Notes under the pieces: model-generated
The model's database searches: none
What the model saw: only the letters and a program-made list of their open reading frames with translations
What the model was told of the DNA's origin: nothing
Translations under genes and position numbers: made by a program
Assembly: GCF_900239495.1 (NCBI RefSeq)
Contig: NZ_OENE01000007.1
Coordinates: forward strand, 62,001-126,000
Length of the DNA: 64,000 nucleotides
Source of the DNA: Tenacibaculum finnmarkense genomovar ulcerans
GTDB lineage: Bacteria > Bacteroidota > Bacteroidia > Flavobacteriales > Flavobacteriaceae
Direction: 5' to 3'
Shown here: positions 18,728-26,788 of the stretch, one piece after another
How positions within the stretch are numbered: position 1 is the first letter of the stretch
Layout of the letters: each line of letters opens with the position of its first letter

Positions 18728-20368
18728 TTACTTTCTTCCGTTCACCATTCTGTCAGCCATTTTAACAGCATTGTAAGCGTTTACAACACGCCCAGAAACT
18801 GATAAATCAGCAAAAGGAACTAAATCTCCTTGAGGATTTTGGCTAGTTTTAGAACCTGGTTTGGTAACTAATAAATCAATTTTAGTTCCAGAGTTCATTA
18901 AAATATGTTTTACTTGGCTAGCCGATAATTCAGGATAATAAGAACGAACTAATGCAGCAACACCAGCAGCAGCAGGCGATGCCATTGAAGTTCCACTAAT
19001 TTTCTTATAAGTATTGTCAGGATATGTTGAATTTATTTGTACTCCAGGAGCAAAAACATCTACATTCTTTTTACCGTAGTTAGAAAAACTTGCAGGTAAT
19101 TCTTTGTTATAATTAGAACTCATTGCTCCTAATGTTAATACATTATCAGAAACTTCGTTAATTAAATCAGGTGCATCGTTAGGATATGTTCTTTCAACAT
19201 CGATGTTTTTTCCTGAATTTCCTGCGGCATTTACAATTAATACATCTTTTTTAGCGGCGTATTTTAAGGCATCGTAAACCCATTCTTTATTTGGAGAAAA
19301 ATCTTTTCCAAAACTTGTGTTAATAACTTTTGCTCCGTTATCAACAGCGTAACGAATTCCTAAAGCAACATCTTTATCATACTCATCTCCGTCTGATACC
19401 GAACGAACAGCCATCATTTTTACATTATCAGCAACTCCATTGGTTCCAATATTGTTATTACGAGCAGCTCCAATAATACCGGTAACGTGTGTTCCGTGCG
19501 ATTCTTTCTTTTCAGAATGACCAGTATTGGCATTACCATAACCAGGCTTGTCGTTAATATCGTAAGGATTATCACCTACAACTTTACGGTAATCAGCCTT
19601 TAAATTATCTTCAGCAATGGTTTTATCGGCATTCTTTATTCCTTTTTCAAAGTATTCTTTAGTTTCTTTTAAGTCGGTAAAATAACTTAACATACGTACT
19701 GAAAAACCTTTTGCACGGTTTAAACTTTCATCCGAAGAATTGATTGCTGCAATTTCTTTTTTTGTATAGGTTGATTTTCCAAAGTATTTGGTTAACGCTT
19801 TTTCTGATTCAACAGCCATTTTTACAAATTCAGCAGAACGAACTTTTGATTTTTTTGCACCAGCTATTTTTTCGGCATGTTGTTTTTTTACCTCAGCTAA
19901 AGTAGTTGCATCTACTAAAGATGGATTCATTAAAATACGTTCGTACTCTAAGTGTTCTTTATAAGATTCACCTAAAAAGTTCCATCCGTTAATATCATCA
20001 ATATAACCGTTTTTATCATCATCGATTCCATTTCCTGCAATTTCGTTGGTGTTTACCCAAGCTACAGAAGCTAAATCTTCATGTTTTAAATCGGTACCAG
20101 AATCAACAACTCCAACAACAACAGTAACATTTTTCTTTCCTTTTAAGAAATCGTACGCTTTGTTTACACTCATTCCTGGAATACTGTCTGTTGCTAAATC
20201 TAAATGTAGCCAATTGTCTTTTTCATAGGCAGTTAATGCTGCTTTTTTTGCTGAAATATTAACAATATTATTGCTTCCTGTAGGTACAGCAACTTTACTT
20301 ACCGATGAACAGGCTGTTAATATTGAAATTGCTACTGCCGAATAAAACATTGGTCTTAAAACTCTCAT
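18728..20368 (-). CDS. S8 family subtilisin-like serine peptidase lipoprotein
   Basis: Secreted subtilase of 546 residues with lipobox SILTAC (Cys20). The catalytic triad is Asp89 in VVDSGTD, His291 in SHGTHVTG and Ser461 in SGTSMASP; the oxyanion Asn is in AAGNSG near 384. About 200 residues separate Asp from His, against about 30 in subtilisin. The insert is Lys/Glu-rich and helical (about 130-260) and is a known feature of some Bacteroidota subtilases. No C-terminal sorting domain is evident. It follows the MBL hydrolase by ten bases, so the two share a transcript. Confidence 0.93.
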   Translation of the reverse strand: MRVLRPMFYSAVAISILTACSSVSKVAVPTGSNNIVNISAKKAALTAYEKDNWLHLDLATDSIPGMSVNKAYDFLKGKKNVTVVVGVVDSGTDLKHEDLASVAWVNTNEIAGNGIDDDKNGYIDDINGWNFLGESYKEHLEYERILMNPSLVDATTLAEVKKQHAEKIAGAKKSKVRSAEFVKMAVESEKALTKYFGKSTYTKKEIAAINSSDESLNRAKGFSVRMLSYFTDLKETKEYFEKGIKNADKTIAEDNLKADYRKVVGDNPYDINDKPGYGNANTGHSEKKESHGTHVTGIIGAARNNNIGTNGVADNVKMMAVRSVSDGDEYDKDVALGIRYAVDNGAKVINTSFGKDFSPNKEWVYDALKYAAKKDVLIVNAAGNSGKNIDVERTYPNDAPDLINEVSDNVLTLGAMSSNYNKELPASFSNYGKKNVDVFAPGVQINSTYPDNTYKKISGTSMASPAAAGVAALVRSYYPELSASQVKHILMNSGTKIDLLVTKPGSKTSQNPQGDLVPFADLSVSGRVVNAYNAVKMADRMVNGRK

Positions 20369-20378
20369 AATTTCTATC

Positions 20379-21233
20379 TTAATTAAATATATCTGTAAAT
20401 TTATAACTCTCGTTTAAACGAACTCCTTTTTCGGTATGTTTAACCGTAATTAGCTCATTATAGGCATCGTGCTCTAAAAATAAGTGATAATTATTATCGG
20501 CTGCTTCGTTTAAAAATATTCTTTTTTCTGCTATACTAAGCAAAGGTCGGGTATCGTAGCCCATTACATAAGGCAAGGGAATGTGCCCTGCTGTTGGTAG
20601 TAAATCGGCCATAAAAACAACTGTTTTTCCTTGGTATTGAATTTTAGGAAGCATTTGTTTTTCGGTATGCCCATCCATAAATAAAACATCAAAACCTAGT
20701 TGGCTTTGAAAATTTTCAGGCTGTTTGTCAATAAAATTTAACTGCCCGTTTTGTTGAATTGGTTGTATGTTTTCTTTTAAAAAAGATGCTTTTTCACGAG
20801 CGTTAGGAATGGTTGCCCATTGCCAATGCTCTTGATTACTCCATACTTTGGCATTTTTAAAAGCGGGCATATAGCCTGTTTTATCGTTATTCCATTGAAT
20901 TACTCCGCCACAATGGTCAAAATGTAAATGTGTTAAAAAAACATCGGTAATATCATCTCTGTGAAAACCGTGTTTTGCTAAGGAAGTATCTAATGAAAAA
21001 TCGCCAAAAAGGTAATAGTATCCGAAGAATTTATCGGATTGTTTGTTTCCAACGCCAGTATCAATTAAGGTTAACCTGTCGCCATCTTTAATAAGCATAC
21101 AGCGCATACTTAACGAAATTAAGTTATTAGCGTCTGCAGGGTTTGTTTTTTGCCAAATAGTTTTAGGAACTACGCCAAACATAGCGCCGCCATCTAATTT
21201 AAAATTACCAGTTTCTATTGAAAAAATTTGCAT
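20379..21233 (-). CDS. MBL-fold metallo-hydrolase
   Basis: A 284-residue metallo-beta-lactamase-fold hydrolase without a signal peptide. The metal motif THLHFDHCGG supplies His102, His104, Asp106 and His107; a later MDGHTEKQM histidine, an ADLLPTAGH segment and FLEHDAYN fit the remaining ligands. The pattern resembles the AHL-lactonase/glyoxalase-like branch, but the substrate cannot be predicted. It is the first gene of a two-gene unit with the S8 peptidase, an association that may be only transcriptional. Confidence 0.88.
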   Translation of the reverse strand: MQIFSIETGNFKLDGGAMFGVVPKTIWQKTNPADANNLISLSMRCMLIKDGDRLTLIDTGVGNKQSDKFFGYYYLFGDFSLDTSLAKHGFHRDDITDVFLTHLHFDHCGGVIQWNNDKTGYMPAFKNAKVWSNQEHWQWATIPNAREKASFLKENIQPIQQNGQLNFIDKQPENFQSQLGFDVLFMDGHTEKQMLPKIQYQGKTVVFMADLLPTAGHIPLPYVMGYDTRPLLSIAEKRIFLNEAADNNYHLFLEHDAYNELITVKHTEKGVRLNESYKFTDIFN

Positions 21234-21282
21234 AGCTACAAAGATGCAGAAATTTAACGAAACTTTTTGTTAATGAAAACAA

Positions 21283-21310
21283 AAAAGACGCACTAATTAG
21301 TGCGTCTTTT
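21283..21310 (-). terminator. Intrinsic terminator of Ppx-like lipoprotein gene
   Basis: A perfect 28-base palindrome, AAAAGACGCACTAA joined directly to its complement, lies just downstream of the gene on the minus strand. Confidence 0.8.
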
Positions 21311-21332
21311 AGCTATTTTTTATAAAAACACC

Positions 21333-22304
21333 TTATTTTTTATCGTTAGTTGCTAATAAAAAACCAATAGTGAAATTTGCATCCCAGTCAAAAATTACGG
21401 AATGAACTTTAGTAACATCATTTATGGCTTTAAAAATATTTAAACCAGATTTTATTTTTTCACCCCTTCTTTTAATTACTTTTTGATAAAAATTAATGTC
21501 TTTATTTAAAACCGTGTAGCGTTCATTTCCTTTGCGTAAAGATTTTGCTAATTGATACGGAACACCTCCTATTATAAAACATTGAGAAGCTCTGTTAGAA
21601 GGAATTTTTTCTGCAACTTTATGCACCGCTTTATATACAATTGTATCAGCGACTCCTTGCTGAAAATACTTAGCACCATAGGTTTCTTTACCGATCATTT
21701 TATCGGAATCTAAATACGATATTTTTGTGTTTCCTGAGCCTATATCTACTAAATAAGCTGTTTTTTCAAACCTTTTAGGAATAACAGCATCTAAGGCATA
21801 TTGACCTTCTTGCTCAGGTGTTACTACATTTACAACGTAGCCTATTCTTTTAAGTTCTTGTTTGATTAGTATGGTAATATCTTGTTTGTTAGCTCCTGAA
21901 CTCACTACAAAATGTATGTTGCTAGGCTTTACACCAAACTCTATAATTCGTTGTATATATTTCTTTAATTTTTTATTAACCTCTTCGGTATTGGTAATTC
22001 CTTCGGCAATTAAACTATTACCAAATTCTTTACTTTTCATCTCCCAATTGTTGTTTTTATCAATAGCAACAATAAATGAATTAAAACCAGAGGCACCTAA
22101 TTCTACCACTCCTTTTAAAGTTCCGTTAATTGGTTTGGTTGGCTTGTAATTAAAACTAGCCGTTTTCCTTTTTTCTTTTTTTGCCGATTTTTCAGCAATT
22201 TTACTAGTTAGTTTTACTTCTTCTTTTTTTTCTTCTGATTTACAAGAAACAAAGGTGTGTGAGATTGTTAATAAAACCATCCACAGCAAAGACATTTTTT
22301 TCAT
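21333..22304 (-). CDS. Exported lipoprotein with Ppx/GppA-like actin-fold domain
   Basis: A 323-residue protein starting at 22304, where a lipoprotein signal begins (TFVSC, Cys21); the frame runs 26 codons further upstream without merit. After an acidic/basic linker (CKSEEKKEEV and Lys-rich), it shows the layout of the exopolyphosphatase/guanosine pentaphosphatase family: phosphate-1-like VELGASGFNSFIVAID (67-82), a VTPEQEGQYA segment (161-170) where Ppx has IxGxEEA, phosphate-2-like YLVDIGSGNTKISYLD (184-199), and CFIIGGVPY (242-250). These enzymes are normally cytosolic. A secreted one could act on extracellular or periplasmic polyphosphate, or be a non-catalytic binder. The fold call is moderately strong; activity is inference. 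Confidence 0.65.
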   Translation of the reverse strand: MKKMSLLWMVLLTISHTFVSCKSEEKKEEVKLTSKIAEKSAKKEKRKTASFNYKPTKPINGTLKGVVELGASGFNSFIVAIDKNNNWEMKSKEFGNSLIAEGITNTEEVNKKLKKYIQRIIEFGVKPSNIHFVVSSGANKQDITILIKQELKRIGYVVNVVTPEQEGQYALDAVIPKRFEKTAYLVDIGSGNTKISYLDSDKMIGKETYGAKYFQQGVADTIVYKAVHKVAEKIPSNRASQCFIIGGVPYQLAKSLRKGNERYTVLNKDINFYQKVIKRRGEKIKSGLNIFKAINDVTKVHSVIFDWDANFTIGFLLATNDKK

Positions 22305-22414
22305 AAACTTTTGATTTTTAGATTTTTTTATCTGGGGGAGGCAATTTTTTGTAAAAATACTTTTTTTATTTTTTTGAAACAACGATTTTATATGAAGTAA
22401 TTATTAAGAAATAA

Positions 22415-22450
22415 AAAAAACCTTATAAATCAAAAGATTTATAAGGTTTT
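22415..22450 (-). terminator. Intrinsic terminator of tRNA-Cys
   Basis: A 15-base perfect stem (22417-22431 with 22436-22450) and a four-base loop starts one base past the encoded CCA end and ends in a T run on the minus strand. Confidence 0.85.
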
Positions 22451-22451
22451 G

Positions 22452-22525
22452 TGGAGGTGTCTAGCGGATTCGAACCGCTGTACATGGTTTTGCAAACCAT
22501 TGCCTAGCCACTCGGCCAAGACACC
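22452..22525 (-). tRNA. tRNA-Cys (anticodon GCA)
   Basis: The minus strand folds as a cloverleaf: acceptor GGTGTCT with AGACACC, anticodon stem ATGGT/ACCAT around loop TTGCAAA (anticodon GCA), T-arm AGCGG TTCGAAT CCGCT, and discriminator U followed by an encoded CCA. U73 and GCA are the cysteine identity elements. It has its own -7 element upstream and terminator downstream, so it is a single-gene unit. Confidence 0.97.
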
Positions 22526-22544
22526 TTTTTAATATTTAAGACTG

Positions 22545-22552
22545 CAAATTTA
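22545..22552 (-). promoter_or_regulatory. -7 promoter element, tRNA-Cys
   Basis: The minus strand reads TAAATTTG, ending 19 bases before the tRNA 5' end. No -33 TTG found at the usual distance. Confidence 0.45.
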
Positions 22553-22640
22553 CATTTTTTTTTTAAAATATTCCTTTTTTTATGGAAATTTTTATAAAAA
22601 TGTTATTAACATTCTGTCAACATCTTAAAAATGTTTTGTG

Positions 22641-23003
22641 TTAATTAGTCCGAACATCTTTTAAAACAATAACCACTTCGGCTACATTTCCTCCAATTGG
22701 CGGATTAATTTTTGCTACGCTAACTTCGGCTTTATCAACAAGTTGTATTTCATCAAAAATTCTGTTTAAAATACGCTGTGCAACGTGTTCTAATAATTCT
22801 GAACGAATTGCCATTTCTTGCTTTACAATATGATTTAAATGTACATAATCTACTGTGTCGGCAAGTTTATCTGTTGCTGATGATTTTTGCAAATTAGCTG
22901 TTACTTCAATATCAACTCGGTATTCTGAGCCAATTTTTGCTTCTTCTTCTAAACATCCGTGGTTGGTAAATAATCGAATGTTGTTAACACGTATAATTCC
23001 CAT
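22641..23003 (-). CDS. folB: Dihydroneopterin aldolase
   Basis: Folate-pathway enzyme splitting 7,8-dihydroneopterin to 6-hydroxymethyl-dihydropterin and glycolaldehyde. The 120-residue length is typical. Family motifs are the N-terminal NHGCLEEE (with the conserved Glu), TVDYVHLNHIV, LLEHVAQRI and VSVAKINPPIGG, which contains the catalytic Lys. No other folate gene is adjacent. A possible minus-strand TATTTTTG element lies at 23053-23060. It is divergent from rimK. Confidence 0.93.
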   Translation of the reverse strand: MGIIRVNNIRLFTNHGCLEEEAKIGSEYRVDIEVTANLQKSSATDKLADTVDYVHLNHIVKQEMAIRSELLEHVAQRILNRIFDEIQLVDKAEVSVAKINPPIGGNVAEVVIVLKDVRTN

Positions 23004-23154
23004 AATATTTTTTTAAGTATATTTTAAAGTATTTTTTTTGAAAAAATTAGTACAAAAATACGTTTTTTACTTTACTTAAAAATATAGCTGTTTTTCACTC
23101 AAAAAAAACAGTAAATTTGTTTTAACTGAACCACCAATCAATATTTATGTATTT

Positions 23155-24042
23155 ATGACAATTTTTATTCTTTCTGTAAGCGATCAAATTTATTCTACCC
23201 AAAGAATATATAAAGAAGCTACCCGTCGTGGGCATAATGTGCGTATTATTAATCATTTAAAATGTACGGTAAAACTTGCAAATGGCAAAGTCGAAATACA
23301 CTATAACGGTGAAAATATTATTGATATTCCTGATGTAATTATCCCTCGAATTGGCGCTTCTGCTACACGTCATGGCGCTGCTATAGTAAAACAGTTTGAA
23401 CTAAGTGGTGTTTATAGTACAGCAACTTCAATGGGTATTTTACAAGCTCAAAATAAGGTGCGTACTTTGCAAATTATGAATCAGAATAATATTGCGATTC
23501 CCAATACTATATTTTCTGTAAACCCCGATACTATTGATGAACAAATTAATTTGTTAGGCGGCGCACCCATTATTATCAAATTACAAGAAGGTACACACGG
23601 TTCAGGCGTTATTTTGGCAGAAAGTAATCAATCAGCAAAATCAATTATTGATACGATGTACGCTACTAATGCCAATATTTTGTTACAAGAATTTATCGCC
23701 GAGAGTAATAGTGAAGATATCCGTGCTTTTGTGGTTAATAATAAGGTTGTTTCAGCAATGAAAAGAAAAGGCGCTGCAGGTGATTTCCGTTCTAATATTC
23801 ATCAAGGAGGAAGCGGATTTAAAATTTCTTTATCCGAAGAAGAAAAAGAAATAGCCATAAAAGCAAGCCAATATTTAAACTTACCTGTTGCAGGAGTTGA
23901 TTTAATTCGTTCTAAAAGAGGTGCTTTATTAATTGAAGTAAATACCGCCCCTGGCTTGCAAGGAATCGAAAATTATACAAATCAGAATATTGCCAAAATG
24001 ATTATTAAATTTTTAGAAGACGATGTTTACACAAAACTTTAA
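23155..24042 (+). CDS. rimK: RimK-type ATP-grasp ligase (ribosomal protein S6 glutamylation)
   Basis: A 295-residue ATP-grasp ligase closely matching E. coli RimK, which adds glutamates to the C-terminus of ribosomal protein S6. Shared blocks include VIIPRIGAS with the RxG segment, GGAPIIIKLQEGTHGSGV (ATP-grasp P-loop), AGDFRSNIHQGGSG, and the metal-binding tail VAGVDLIRSKRGALLIEVN. A TAAATTTG element at 23112-23119 may be its promoter. Its last 20 bases overlap the start of the aspartoacylase-family gene, so translation of the two is probably coupled. Substrate could be another acceptor than S6, since the S6 gene is not in view. Confidence 0.88.
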   Translation: MTIFILSVSDQIYSTQRIYKEATRRGHNVRIINHLKCTVKLANGKVEIHYNGENIIDIPDVIIPRIGASATRHGAAIVKQFELSGVYSTATSMGILQAQNKVRTLQIMNQNNIAIPNTIFSVNPDTIDEQINLLGGAPIIIKLQEGTHGSGVILAESNQSAKSIIDTMYATNANILLQEFIAESNSEDIRAFVVNNKVVSAMKRKGAAGDFRSNIHQGGSGFKISLSEEEKEIAIKASQYLNLPVAGVDLIRSKRGALLIEVNTAPGLQGIENYTNQNIAKMIIKFLEDDVYTKL

Positions 24043-24988
24043 AAATGACGTTGTAGAAATTCGAGGGCATAAAATTGGACTCGGAAAATCAGAACTTATT
24101 AAAATTCCTATTGATAGACTGCCAACGGGTACGCTTATCGAAATTCCCGTATATGTTTTTAATGGATCACAAGCAGGACCTACTATTTTATTGCAAGGTG
24201 GTTTGCATGGCGATGAGGTAAATAGTGTTGAATTGGTTCGTAGAATGCTGATTGATAAAAACTATAAAATTCAGCGAGGTTGCGTTATTGTAGTGCCTTT
24301 ATTAAATGTTTTTGGCTTTTTGAGTCTGTCTCGAAATATGCATGGAAAAGATGTAAATAGAAGTTTTCCAGGATCTAAAAAAGGCTCTTTAGCGAGTAGA
24401 ATGGCGTATTATTTAATGCAAGAAATTACTAAAAATGTCGATTTTTCCATTGATTTTCATACTGGTGGAGCGCAAAGAAGTAATTTTCCGCAAATACGAT
24501 ATACCCCTGATGATGAAGATGCTTTTCAATTAGCAAAACTATTTAATGCTCCTTTATTATTTGGTTCAAAACTGATTCCTAAATCGTTTAGAAATCAATG
24601 TTATAAAAATGATATTCCTGTAATCGTCTATGAAGGGGGTGAAGCATTGCGTTTAGATGAACATGCAATTCAAGAAGGGATAAACGGAACGCTTCGAGTG
24701 TTAAAACATTTTAAGATGATTTCTGAAAATATTGAAATTCCTAAAAACACAAGCGTTATCATCAGTAAAAAAAGAATGTGGATTCGTGCTAAAGTTGCTG
24801 GGTTATTTAATCCGACAGTAAAAAATGGTGCTTTTGTTTTAAAAGGACAAGTTTTAGGGCATATTATGGATACTTACGGAGCAACAAATTTTGCTGTAAA
24901 AGCTTCTGCGGATGGCTATATTATCGCCAAAAATAATTTCCCGATTGTAAATATGGGTGATGCCTTATTTCACTTCGGAAATGCTTAA
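24023..24988 (+). CDS. Succinylglutamate desuccinylase/aspartoacylase family protein
   Basis: Zinc-dependent deacylase or carboxypeptidase-like protein of 321 residues. The metal site shows as GGLHGDEVN (His and Glu ligands, near 60) and the later DFHTGG histidine. A central RSNFPQIRY and a C-terminal beta-rich barrel (biotinyl-like, from about 240) follow. Family members hydrolyse N-acyl amino acids; the exact substrate is unknown. The start overlaps the end of rimK by 20 bases in another frame. The pairing suggests it processes a product or target of the RimK-type ligase; see findings. Confidence 0.87.
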   Translation: MFTQNFKNDVVEIRGHKIGLGKSELIKIPIDRLPTGTLIEIPVYVFNGSQAGPTILLQGGLHGDEVNSVELVRRMLIDKNYKIQRGCVIVVPLLNVFGFLSLSRNMHGKDVNRSFPGSKKGSLASRMAYYLMQEITKNVDFSIDFHTGGAQRSNFPQIRYTPDDEDAFQLAKLFNAPLLFGSKLIPKSFRNQCYKNDIPVIVYEGGEALRLDEHAIQEGINGTLRVLKHFKMISENIEIPKNTSVIISKKRMWIRAKVAGLFNPTVKNGAFVLKGQVLGHIMDTYGATNFAVKASADGYIIAKNNFPIVNMGDALFHFGNA

Positions 24989-25055
24989 TAATTTATCAAA
25001 AAGAAGCAAAAACAGCACTAAAAATATTAAAAACACACCTATAAATAAATAGCAG

Positions 25056-25063
25056 TATCTTTG
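25056..25063 (+). promoter_or_regulatory. -7 promoter element, RNA helicase gene
   Basis: TATCTTTG matches TAnnTTTG and lies 47 bases before the ATG at 25111. The -33 element is not clear. Confidence 0.45.
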
Positions 25064-25110
25064 CCTCTTCATAGAAGTGCTTATTTTAGAGTATTTCTGA
25101 AATAATATAT

Positions 25111-26454
25111 ATGACATTTAAATCTTTAGGATTATCCGATGCTTTATTAAAAGCCATCGACGAAAAAGGATACGATACCCCATCACCAATTCAAGCAAAA
25201 GCAATACCACCTATTTTAGAAGGGAAAGATGTATTAGCTTCAGCACAAACAGGAACAGGAAAAACAGCAGGTTTTACATTACCAGTTTTACAACGTTTAG
25301 CAGATTCTAAACACCCTAAATACCGACCAGTAAGAGCATTAGTACTTACACCAACAAGAGAACTTGCTGCCCAGGTTCATGACAATGTAAGAGAATATAG
25401 TAAGTATTTAGATATCAGATCTGCCGTAGTTTTTGGAGGTGTAAAAGCTGCCAGTCAAATAAAAACATTACGTCAAGGAGTCGATATTTTAGTTGCCACT
25501 CCTGGTAGATTGTTAGATTTACACGATCAAAAAGCAGTATCATTTAACAGAATAGATGTACTTATTTTAGATGAAGCTGATAGAATGTTAGACATGGGTT
25601 TTGTTAGAGATATTAACAAAATCATTAGTTTTATGCCTGCAAAACGTCAAAACTTGATGTTTTCTGCAACATTTTCAACAGAAATTAAAAGATTAGCTTC
25701 AGGAATTTTAAGAAATCCTGTTTCAGTAGAAGCGGAACCTGAAAATTCAACGGCAGAGAAAGTTGCCCAAAAAGTATATGCGGTAGATAAAGGTAAAAAA
25801 ACCGAAGTAGTTATCAACTTAATTAAAGATGGTAATTGGAGTCAGGTTTTAATCTTTACTAGAACTAAACATGGTGCTAATAAATTAACTGAAAAGTTAA
25901 TAAAATCAGGAATTTCTGCTGCGGCAATTCATGGAAATAAAAGTCAAGGAGCTCGTACAAAAGCATTGGCAAATTTCAAGAATAATACCAACCGAGTATT
26001 AGTTGCTACTGATATTGCAGCTCGTGGAATTGATATTCCTTTATTGCCACACGTTATCAACTTCGAATTACCAAATGTACCAGAAGATTACGTACACAGA
26101 ATTGGTAGAACAGGTAGAGCGGGTGCAAAAGGTGAAGCGCTTTCATTAGTTTGTAGTGAAGAAACGGAGTATCAAAAGGAAATTGAAAAAATATTAAAGC
26201 AAAAATTAAAGACTGAAATTATCGCAGGATACGAACCTAGAGATACCGCTGGTCCTAAAAGAGCTTCAACACAAAAGAAGGGTTCTACAGCCAAGAAAAA
26301 AGGCGTAGGCGCTAGTCATAGAGGTGGTAGTACTGCAAAACCAAAAAGACAGCGTCCTAGTAATAATTCAAGAAGCAACAACTCAGGAAGTTCTTCTAGA
26401 GGTGGTTCTTCTAGTAATTCTGAAAGTTCATCAAGAAGAAATACAAGAAGATAA
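25111..26454 (+). CDS. DEAD-box RNA helicase (RhlE-like)
   Basis: A 447-residue ATP-dependent RNA helicase with the full motif set: Q motif before AQTGTGKT (motif I), PTRELA, TPGR, DEAD in [12 protein letters not shown] as [21 protein letters not shown] and [10 protein letters not shown]. Residues 370-447 form a low-complexity basic tail rich in Ser, Arg, Gly and Asn, which probably binds RNA. Order and spacing fit the RhlE branch used in ribosome assembly and cold adaptation. It is monocistronic with its own -7 element and terminator. The exact RhlE/CsdA/SrmB assignment is not certain. Confidence 0.93.
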   Translation: MTFKSLGLSDALLKAIDEKGYDTPSPIQAKAIPPILEGKDVLASAQTGTGKTAGFTLPVLQRLADSKHPKYRPVRALVLTPTRELAAQVHDNVREYSKYLDIRSAVVFGGVKAASQIKTLRQGVDILVATPGRLLDLHDQKAVSFNRIDVLILDEADRMLDMGFVRDINKIISFMPAKRQNLMFSATFSTEIKRLASGILRNPVSVEAEPENSTAEKVAQKVYAVDKGKKTEVVINLIKDGNWSQVLIFTRTKHGANKLTEKLIKSGISAAAIHGNKSQGARTKALANFKNNTNRVLVATDIAARGIDIPLLPHVINFELPNVPEDYVHRIGRTGRAGAKGEALSLVCSEETEYQKEIEKILKQKLKTEIIAGYEPRDTAGPKRASTQKKGSTAKKKGVGASHRGGSTAKPKRQRPSNNSRSNNSGSSSRGGSSSNSESSSRRNTRR

Positions 26455-26479
26455 TTTTTTTAAATTCTTATAGAATACT

Positions 26480-26518
26480 AAAACCTCCAAAGTTTGATTT
26501 TCAAATTTTGGAGGTTTT
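26480..26518 (+). terminator. Intrinsic terminator of RNA helicase gene
   Basis: An 18-base stem (26480-26497 with 26501-26518, one mismatch) with a three-base loop closes just downstream of the gene, ending in TTTT. Confidence 0.85.
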
Positions 26519-26560
26519 CTATTTTTATATCACTTACAACATTTTTTATTAAAATTATTA

Positions 26561-26645
26561 GAAGCTATTTCCCGCTTTCCGCACTCGCTTTTTTTGTTTG
26601 AAAAAAACAAAAAAGAGCTCAAACAAAGCTTCAATCGGGGCTAGG
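26561..26645 (-). repeat. Dispersed REP-like element, copy 2 (inverted)
   Basis: Second copy, on the opposite strand to the others, in the 334-base gap between the helicase terminator and the pepP promoter. In element orientation it runs CCTAGCCCCGATTGAAGC, TTTGAGCTC, hairpin with GTTT paired to AAAC, GCGAGTGCGGAAAGCGGG, then AAATAGCTTC. The outer GAAGC and GCTTC can also pair. Confidence 0.8.
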
Positions 26646-26755
26646 AATTTTAACTATTTTCAAGCAATAGAACAAAACAACTTACAGCTTGTTAAAAAAA
26701 GTTAAAAATCATAAAAAAACACCATACTACAATAACTTTAATCCTATCTTTTAGC

Positions 26756-26763
26756 TACTTTTG
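26756..26763 (+). promoter_or_regulatory. -7 promoter element, pepP
   Basis: TACTTTTG matches TAnnTTTG and ends 25 bases before the pepP ATG. No clear -33 TTG. Confidence 0.45.
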
Positions 26764-26788
26764 AACAAGAATTTTAATTGTTAGCATT

